From contig NC_051443.1 of assembly GCF_001649575.2 (NCBI RefSeq), positions 16,093,499 to 16,157,498 on the forward strand: a stretch of 64,000 bases of DNA. The letters run 5' to 3'. Positions 56,331 through 64,000 of this stretch are shown here, piece by piece. Under the pieces are notes generated by a model. The model made no database searches, had not been told where the DNA came from, and saw nothing but the letters and a program-made list of their open reading frames with translations. The position numbers and the translations under genes are program-made. The number at the start of each line of letters is the position of its first letter. Positions within the stretch are counted from its first letter, which is position 1. The stretch comes from Kryptolebias marmoratus. Its lineage: Eukaryota; Chordata; Actinopteri; Cyprinodontiformes; Rivulidae.

Positions 56331-56720
56331 CTTAATAATCATTTAAATATAGCAACTTATAATGTTTGACATACTTATTTACACAGAAGCATAATACATA
56401 AAAATGTATTTTTTAAATGTCTCAAAATGTTACTACTACTACTTTGCAGATTTTACTTTTCATTTTGTATTTGTCATAAACCAAACATAATGTGACTAAA
56501 ATTATTAATATGCTTTTTAATGGAACTGTATAAATGTCCCCTGGTGAATGCAAGTAGGTGCATCATATTAGTCTATTTCATGTAAAATTCAATATATTCA
56601 AGAAAGTTCTGCCTCTCTGATTAAACATTAAACATGTGACTCATTTTGAACTGTGTGGCTATTGTGTTAAAGTCACAGCATGACGAGACAAAACGACAAC
56701 AAAAAATAAAAACAGTCAAG
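56331..56720. other. Intergenic spacer, nothing recognised
   Basis: AT-rich sequence between the repeat copy and the 3' end of the Ly6/uPAR gene. No open frame or motif of note. Confidence 0.45.
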
Positions 56721-56748
56721 TCGGTTCTCTTTTGAAAAATATGAAACA

Positions 56749-56754
56749 TTTATT
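56749..56754 (-). terminator. Polyadenylation signal of the Ly6/uPAR gene
   Basis: TTTATT on the plus strand reads AATAAA on the gene strand, about 520 nt after the stop. Another candidate at 57011-57016 would give a 3' UTR of about 260 nt. Which is used is unknown. Confidence 0.5.
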
Positions 56755-57272
56755 GAAATATTTCACAACATTACATGCTTTTACAGAAGAACGTTTTGTA
56801 GAAGAATTACATGCACTGTGTTATCCCACGGCTGGCCTGCGTTTTTTTTTTTCATTTTGAAAAGTAAAACCTCTCGTAATTTTAAAAGCGCAAACCGAAC
56901 ACGCCAGATCTTGAATGAGATACCAAACTCCTGAACACAGAAAAGAGACGCTCCTCCTCCCATAAAAGTAGATCTAAGACTTCATGGAGCTGAAATAAAC
57001 ACATTTGCTCTTTATTTTAATGTTTACTCAACAGATTCTAGCACAAATGTTCAGTAAAATTTCAATATTTGAAGCTACATTTGTGGATGGGTATAGTAAA
57101 TTCTCTGATGGGTGTATTATACATCATATTTTTGCTCAAACGTACCCACGGTGTTATTTACTCCATAGCAACAATGTGACAGAACCTACTTCACGGTGCT
57201 TCACCACACTGACGCTCGTTCAGCCGGCAGAATGAGCAGCTATGGGCTGAGTCCAGTGATGCTTTCCTCCGA

Positions 57273-60110
57273 TCACAACCACATCCTTAACAGCAGGAGG
57301 CTGAGCAGTGCACAGATGTAGTGGAGTGTTGTTGGATGCCAGATGGGGGTGCTGTTACACAGGTCAGAGTCACAGCAGTGGATTCGCACCCCTGGCAGCT
57401 CCTGTTGCTGGCAGTGTCTGGACGTAGCGCAGCCGCTGGTCAGGACGATCCCCAGGGCCGCTGAAGGGACAGAGAGTCAGGGGGAGACAGTCAGTCAGTC
57501 AGTCAGGCACATAAGAGTGATGAGCTGGTGTTTGCCTCAGCAGGAAAAAGAAAACAGCACAACTAAGCACCGAGTGGATAATGAGGTGGACATTTACAAA
57601 TCTTGGGAACACACATGAAAGAGAAGGCAGCCCTTTAGCAAGCAGGGCATTTTGTGCTCCTTAAAGGGAGAAAAGCTTTATTGCACTTGTCATTCTGTAC
57701 AGAATAGCACACATACACGCTGCTGATGTTGTTAACAATCCCGGCCAAAGGCAAAAGTGATTGATGCTTTTATTCATGTCTGTGTGTTAATTTGCCTGTC
57801 TGTTAGTAGATTATCTTGTTGACCACTGGATGGATTTTAGTGAAACTTTTGAGAAATAATCATTGGATGTACATGTACAACTAATTAATATTTGGAGCAA
57901 ACCCAATTTAAGAGGGCTTGCACAACCGTCTGAACAAAGAAAACACAAAAATTGTTATAAAACAACCAATTGTACACATAATGAGCAAAACTCTGGTGTG
58001 GTAGTAGCTGAGACTGATCCCCCACCCATATTTCGAAGGCTAACGGATTGCACAAGATCTTTGCTTTAAATTTTGCCGTTAACTATTTAGACTCAAGACA
58101 GTCTGTCTGTTAGCAAAACAGACATGGAATGAAACTTTCAGGAAATAATCATCGAATGGAAATCTACAACTGATTCACTTTTGGGGTCGATACACTTCAA
58201 GACGACTGCCATAGCTGATCAGAATGAACTAAAATAAAAATGGCTATAATTCAGTCAATTTTAAAGATTTTGAGCTACAATTTGGTGTGGTAGTAGCTCA
58301 GATTCATTCACAACATATACTCTTACTGCTAAAACATGTCGCAATATTGCACAAGATTGTGCTTATTTGCAAGGTTTAATCAAAACAGCTACCACTTCAT
58401 TATTTTTTTAACATAAGGTGATCTCAGGGTAAATCTCTGGCATAAAAGGCAGCGGGCAAAATGCCTTTCTTCAAGAAATGCTAGGCCTTTAACTATAAAA
58501 CTAGAGAACACTATAAATACAAAGAATCATTAACATTATGACACATTAACTTTTTTATTTTTGTTGCACTCACATTAACTGATCAACCATTAGGTTCATC
58601 AAGAAGTTCATTTAAGTATCATTTAAATTTCATTTTAATGCAGTTCTTACGAGCAATTTTCAGGAAATTACTGATGATGTTTTCCTCTCCACAGATCATC
58701 GCTGGTCACTTATAGAATCCCATAAAAGCCAAATGAGAACTTGGCATCTGCAGACGCAGATCTGGCTGTCATTAATCCAAAACCACGCTGAACACACAGC
58801 AATCTTGTCTCATGAAAGATGCAGCTCAAGTACAAAAAGCCTGTCAGATTTTTGAAATGATCCCCAAGACATGCTTTTTTGATGGTTTCTTTGAGAAGTT
58901 AGAGCTGTAATAAAAGCATCCTGTCCTCTGTGACTGCAATGTGAACATTCTAAACAAATAGTTGTGATGCAATAATCCTTTGTGTTTTTGACAATTTTTC
59001 CAGTAAAATAAATAAATAAATAGAAAATTAAAAAGTAAAGGATGCTGTTTAAGAATAGAAGGACCCCAGAGTTGTTGGGACAGATGTCTTGTGGACAAAG
59101 GGAGACCAGAACTGCACGGCTCCCCTGGAACTTCGCCAGCATGTGTTTGATTTGGTCACATGAAGATTAACAGGCTGACTGAACACAGATTACAACCAAG
59201 ACATTGCAACAATATTTTGAGCTTGTCTCGCTGTGCATGGCAGGCAGATCTTGTTGATGTTTGCTGTTTCTCTACGCAGATGGAAGGAGGTGCCTCATCA
59301 GCCCTTTCGACGTGAACAGATTCTTCACATGTCAGGCAGAGAAACAGCTGGATGACCCCTGCTCTCATGGCAGGGGCATCACTAAGAGGGGGGGCCGAAG
59401 GGGGTTCAATGGCCCCCCTTAAAAATTTGCTGACCACCCCACTGCCCCCCCAGCTAAACAGTCTTATATACCTAATCAGTTGGTTGTAAACCACTTTATG
59501 TATTTTAACAAAGTAATCATTCAAATTACATCTACAACGTAACTTAAGATACAACTGATTAAATGATTAGAACTCAGTTCGAAATATGAACTTCATGGTA
59601 AAAGTAGGCCTATATCAGAAGTCGATTCTGTAACTCCCACATTGCAATATTTTAAAATAACCTATATATCACTTGTCTATCAACACATTGTTTTAAATGT
59701 CTGTATCTTCCATTTGACTTAACATCAAACACTGAAAGACTTACAATGATTTGCTCAGTTTTACATAACTGTGTGAAAACAAAATATTCACATCTGCCAG
59801 ACAAGAAGCATTTACTTGGAACATGATTAAAATTGACCAAGCCAGCATCTGGTGGCTTGCCAGAGTGCATTTATCAAAATATAGCAACCCCAGAATATTC
59901 TCTAAATAAGCGTCATACACAAGAATGTCTGCTCGCTGAGTTCGAAGCTGATGAGAAGAGTTCACTCACTGCTCTCTGTCTTGATGCAGAAACGGTGTTT
60001 GAAGCCCTTGTGTGAGTGGGTGCAGGTGATGACCTCGGGGTTGGAGCAGCCCACGTCCACGTACCTCTGGCCCTGGATGATGTTGCAGCCATAGCACTGT
60101 AGTCCTTGAA
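57273..60110 (-). CDS. Ly6/uPAR (three-finger) GPI-anchored protein, last two coding exons, 5' end missing
   Basis: Two exons join in frame: 60110-59970 (enters phase 1, leaves phase 1) and 57460-57273, ending in TGA. The visible product is about 109 residues. The first exon gives LQCYGCN, VGCSNPEVITC and FCIKTES; the second gives SGCATSRHC, RIHCCDSDLCN, then a hydrophobic end (CALLSLLLLRMWL). These are exactly ten cysteines in the LU pattern C-x2-C ... CC-x4-CN, followed by a typical GPI-anchor signal. The missing upstream exon should hold the start and signal peptide; I did not find it up to base 64000. Both boundaries are good (TTCTTGCAG acceptor, A|GTGAGT donor, CCCTTCAG acceptor). Family members act on the cell surface as receptors or channel modulators; the ligand here is unknown. 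I could not match it to a named Ly6 gene. Confidence 0.85.
57794..58490 (+). repeat. Repeat element with two ~300-bp internal units (cluster 1)
   Basis: Units start at about 57794 and 58101 with CTGTCTGTTAG, followed by similar blocks: GGATGGATTTTAGTGAAACT, ATCATTGGATGT, ACAACTAATTAA, then GGTGTGGTAGTAGCTGAGA. A non-repeated end with ACATAAGGTGATCTCAGG and ATAAAAGGCAGC closes the element. It sits in the intron of the Ly6/uPAR gene. The same family occurs at 62700-63700. Confidence 0.8.
59381..59425. repeat. G-run/C-run inverted repeat, probable repeat-element debris
   Basis: AAGAGGGGGGGCC at about 59384-59396 is followed by GGCCCCCCTT at 59411-59420, forming GC-rich arms around a short loop. 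C-rich runs continue to about 59452. It lies in the Ly6/uPAR intron. The string resembles fish repeat sequence, but I cannot name it. Confidence 0.45.
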
Positions 60111-62330
60111 CTGCAAGAATGAAACAGAGACTGGAACGATCAGAGACTCTATAATCATTAGCAATCAAGAAGTCACTAATTTATTACGAATAAAGATTTG
60201 AACTCATTATTGAAAAGAATAACCTGGACTGGCCATGCATGTATTATGTGATTTAAATATTTCCACACAATGGGAAAATGCCAGAAATTTTGAAGCAACA
60301 AAGAGTTACTTATCCATTTTATTTTAGTATTTAAATAACATTTCTCAATGATTATGTGTGCAATTTGTGTTCAATAACTGGATTATTCAGTAATTGTGTT
60401 CGATTTGATTGACCTTCTCTGCACCTTCTCTGAACTATCTTCTTTGTTTATTATTTTAGTGTTTTTAAGTTTAGGTATTTCAGAATTCCTGTTTTTCTAA
60501 TGCTTTTCCAAGTATAGGAATTATATCTAGCATTTCTTCATTTTTTTCTGTGTAATTAAAAAAAGAATAGCCTTTTTTCTTCCTGCTCCTGTCCTGTTTA
60601 GGTTTCCAGACTGAGAGCATCTCTTTGTGTGTCATCTGCTTTTTGGGTCTAGATTTCCCATTTTTAGACCAAAACGGGTCTGATGTCCTGTTTATGGGAA
60701 AACTACCACAATGGGCTACAGTCCAGTCAGTACTGACCCAGCAGGGAGGAGTTTGAGTAAATATATTCTGCTATACGCAACTTTATTGTTTGTGTTGCTG
60801 GGCCCTTTAAAATAAATGAAAAGCTGGTGGTCATCACTATTTTAGAAATTATTTTACCAACCAACACACTATAAGAGGCAAAAATTAGTGCAAAAAGCAA
60901 GAACCAAAATTTGCTTATCTTTTATCCATTTGACTTTGCTTTTTCAACTATTCTAATAGAACTCACTGTGCTATTAGAATAATATTGCTAATTTGATCAC
61001 AACACAATGAAAGTAAAGCCTACTCTTTTATACAAATAAAATACTCCAAAGAATCTTCTTACTCTAATTTTTTCCCTGTTGTCTTACTCCTCAGATGTTT
61101 AACTCCTTTAAGAAAGTATACGTTGAAGCCTAACCAGAGCTAATCCTTCAAAGCTTAAAGAGATTGTCCGAGAGTTCAGCCTGCTCACACACCTGTGCTC
61201 GTCCTCCAAAGGCCTACACACCCATATAAGATGCAAGATCAGCTTTGGCTGAAACCAATCCGCCCTCTTTATCTGTTGCAGCTCATTGGACTCAGTGTGA
61301 GCACAGGAAGCAGGCGGCAGCCTCTCGCCGCCTCTGCTCTGTTAAATAGCCCACCAAAAGCTCTGATGGAGCTTTCAGGAGCAAACTAATCCCAGGCAAA
61401 TGCTCTTATAAAAATCACTTTAGAAATCTGCTGGAATCGATGTAAAGCCTTGCAGGGGCACAGAGCACATGGCAGCCTGCAGGGAATGTGTCATATTCCA
61501 CTGATTGGAAAAGCTCTCATAAATAATACAGTATTTCTTTCATTTGTAAAATAATGGTTGTGGAAATTTTAAAAAGTAAAACACTGTAATGGTCAATTAC
61601 GTTAAGCAAATAGCCTGATTTACCCATTGTCATTGTATGCCGAAATACACAGCATTCATGAAACATTGAGAAGCTGCCTGCTATGAGCATTTGTCAACAT
61701 AATGAGGCTACATTAGTGAGACAGTCCGCTCCCTTGGTACGGCGCAATTTATTATGAGCCTACGATGGCTCCTCTCTCAGTATGCATAAAAATGTTGATT
61801 AACTTTGAATCTGCTGTGACCTAAATCTGCTTTTGTTCATTATTAGAGTTGAGTACATGCAAATGATCTCAAAACTCATCCGGTTATAGTGAGGGTACAA
61901 GTCTGTGCTGTGTACATTTTATAAAAAACAAGACAATTACTAAGAAAGGGAAAGGAAAGCTGAACTTGTTTTTTTTTTTCCTTTTCTTACAATGTCAGAG
62001 CCAAATTATTATATAAACTGATATAGCAAGTAAACACAGTACAGCTAGTAGAAAATATAAAGAGCAAAGTATCAGGGATACAAAAAGGTCAGTGAAGACA
62101 CGAGCATGTGTGAAAGAAATGTCACAGTAAGTTCAAGCCGCTTTTTTTTTTTTTTTTTGGTGCAAAGCAAAGGGTTTCCAGAGAGCCAGAAAAATGCTCC
62201 AGGAAAAATAATTTTACATGCTTGCATGCAGATAAGTCATTAAAAGTGTTCAACCTGGATGGAAACTGGGCCATACTAAGCTACGAAAGAGAGAAAAAAA
62301 GAAAGGAATCTGTTCTATCCATTTTACTTT
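60111..62330. other. Upstream intron of the Ly6/uPAR gene or intergenic DNA, no exon recognised
   Basis: AT-rich sequence with a poly-T run at 62142-62158. I looked on the minus strand for a signal-peptide exon ending one base into a codon and found none convincing. Confidence 0.45.
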
Positions 62331-62334
62331 CCTG

Positions 62335-62660
62335 CTTGTTCCTGTTCAGAGCTGCGCTTAGCTGATGCCCTCCTCCAGGGGTCATTGGGCGAGAGGTGGG
62401 GGTACAGCCTGAACAGGTTACTAGTCCATCACAGGGCCACATAGAGACAGACAACCACTCCTGCCTTCTGACAATTTAGAGTTGCCACCTAACCTTACAT
62501 GCATATTATTAGTCAGTGGGAAGAAAATCCACACATCCATGCGGAAAACATGCAAACTCCACACGGAAAGCTCCCAGACTAGAGTCAAACCTGCAGCCCT
62601 CTTGCTGTGAGACAGCAGTGCTAACCACCTGTACCACTGTGCAGGCCTTCCATTGTCATC
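62335..62660 (+). mobile_element. Fish interspersed repeat of the AGTCCATCACAGGGCCACA type
   Basis: Ordered landmarks are AGTCCATCACAGGGCCACAT, AATTTAGAGTTGCC, AACCTTACATGCAT, AACATGCAAACTCCAC and GTGCTAACCACCTGTACCAC. They match a widely dispersed fish repeat as I remember it, in plus orientation. The copy is diverged, without coding capacity. The family name is uncertain. Confidence 0.7.
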
Positions 62661-62699
62661 TGCTACCAAAGGCTAGAGTGAAGCTAAATTGTTTTTGCA

Positions 62700-63700
62700 G
62701 TGTGTGTGTGTGTGTGTGTATTTGTTTGTCTGTATCATTAGCAACATATTTCATGAAATATTTAATAGACTTTATTGAAACTCTCAGAAAGTAATCATTG
62801 GGTTGACATCTACAACTGATCACCTTTTGGGCTCAACCCGACTTATTACGGCTGCCACAGCAAAGCGATCTTAGCAAACACAAAAATGGCTATAACTCTG
62901 TCAATTTTACAGGTATTGAGCTGAAATTTAGTGTGGTGGTAAACTGACTGCTAACTGATCACATGAGATCTGTGTGTGAAACTTTGCCAGTAACTACTGC
63001 AATCAACTCTGTTGGTTTGTTAGCAAAATGTCTCATGAACCAGTGAACAGATTTGAATGAAACTTTTAGAAAGAAATTAACAGAATGATTTCAAGGATTG
63101 ATTAACTTTTGGACCCAACCCAATTCAAGATGTCCGCTATAGTCATCTAATCATGGCAAACATAAAATGGCTATAATGCAGCCATTTTTACATATATCAA
63201 ACTTAAATCTGGTGTGGTAGTAGCTGAGAGTCATTCTACTCTACATCTTCACTTAAAACATTTGCATTAACCCAATGTTGTCGATCCTGTTTGTCTGTTA
63301 GCAAAATATCTCATGAACCACTGGATGAATTACGATAAAACTGTTAAGAAGTAATTATTGGCTATACATCTGTAACTGATGAGCTTTCAGAGTAAAACAA
63401 ACATAATTGGCTAATTGACATTAGCCTGCACAAAAATGGCTATAGCTCAGTCAGTTAAAAAAAAAAATGTGGTCAAATTTGTTGTGGTAAAAGTTGACAG
63501 TCATTCACAATGCATCATTCATTACTAACAGATCATGCAATAAATGGCAATTTTGCATAAGATGGCACATAATGTTATTTTCAAGGTTTGACCAAAATGG
63601 GTTTAACGGCATTAATTCTCAACATAAGATGGTCTTAATCTAAAACTACAATAAAAGGTGGCTGGAGATAGGCATTCCTTCAAGGAGTGACCTGTTTTTT
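62700..63700 (+). repeat. Repeat element with three ~280-bp internal units (cluster 2), after a (GT)n tract
   Basis: A (GT)n run at 62700-62719 leads into units starting near 62724, 63012 and 63290. Each contains a version of TTAGCAAAATATCTCATGAA, ACATCTACAACTGAT, AAATGGCTATAACTC and GTGTGGTAGTAGCTGAGAG. The end (ACATAAGATGGTCTTA, ATAAAAGGTGGC, then TTCCTTCAAGGAGTG) matches the end of cluster 1. Both clusters have the same orientation. Confidence 0.8.
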
Positions 63701-64000
63701 TATTTAGAATCTGTTTCAACCATGATACTTCAAAGAGAAAGAGGAAGGGAGAGAGGAATCAAAAAAAAAATGGTAAAAAAAAAATAAAGTGTTGATTGGG
63801 GGACTTATGAGTGGGTCCAGCTGACATGGGCGCAGGGTAAAGTGTCCAGTGAGCGAGACCAAAACCAGACACGGAGACAACAGCTGAAGGTAAGTGTTTT
63901 TATTTACAAGGTGGAGTCTATGTACAGTGCGCGTGCCGTGGTTGGATCTGGAAGGAAAGAGGACAGGGTGAGTCTCGGGTACCAATCCTGCAATCAGCTG
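63701..64000. other. Right edge, nothing firmly recognised
   Basis: An 89-residue minus-strand frame (63716-63985) has no motif and no splice context. AAGGTAAGTG at about 63887 looks like a plus-strand donor, but no exon can be supported. This may be part of another repeat. Confidence 0.35.

Overview
The window is nuclear DNA of a ray-finned (teleost) fish. Large AT-rich introns with GT-AG boundaries, vertebrate protein families and familiar fish interspersed repeats all point there. The species cannot be named from the sequence; the repeats look percomorph-like, which is an impression only. No prokaryotic, CRISPR, rRNA or tRNA feature was seen.

Layout: (1) 1-4.9 kb, minus strand: first coding exon of ric1 (Golgi RAB6 exchange-factor subunit) and its promoter; the rest of ric1 lies beyond the left edge. 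(2) 6.2-10.05 kb, plus: complete exosc2 (RNA exosome cap subunit Rrp4), nine coding exons, 290 aa, head-to-head with ric1. (3) 11.3-42.3 kb, plus: complete abl1 tyrosine kinase with both alternative first exons (1b myristoylated, 13.4 kb; 1a, 28.3 kb), common exons 2-11, and a 3' UTR ending near 42.3 kb. The spliced reading frame gives 1,121 aa (1b) or 1,105 aa (1a). (4) 42.35-54.96 kb, minus: complete rab14 small GTPase, seven coding exons, 215 aa, plus an inferred non-coding first exon; its 3' end meets that of abl1 tail to tail. (5) 56.7-60.1 kb, minus: last two coding exons of a GPI-anchored Ly6/uPAR three-finger protein with all ten cysteines; its signal-peptide exon is not in view. (6) 60.1-64 kb: intron or intergenic DNA rich in repeats.

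The exosc2-abl1 pair matches human 9q34, so this is an ancestral vertebrate linkage. The genes do not form a pathway, although ric1 and rab14 both serve Golgi/endosome Rab traffic. No overtly new system was found. The items most worth following are the unassigned Ly6/uPAR gene, a repeat family with internal ~280-310 bp units in two same-orientation clusters, the near-touching abl1/rab14 3' ends, uORF-rich leaders before both abl1 first exons, and an 18-bp hairpin just upstream of the first coding exon of rab14.
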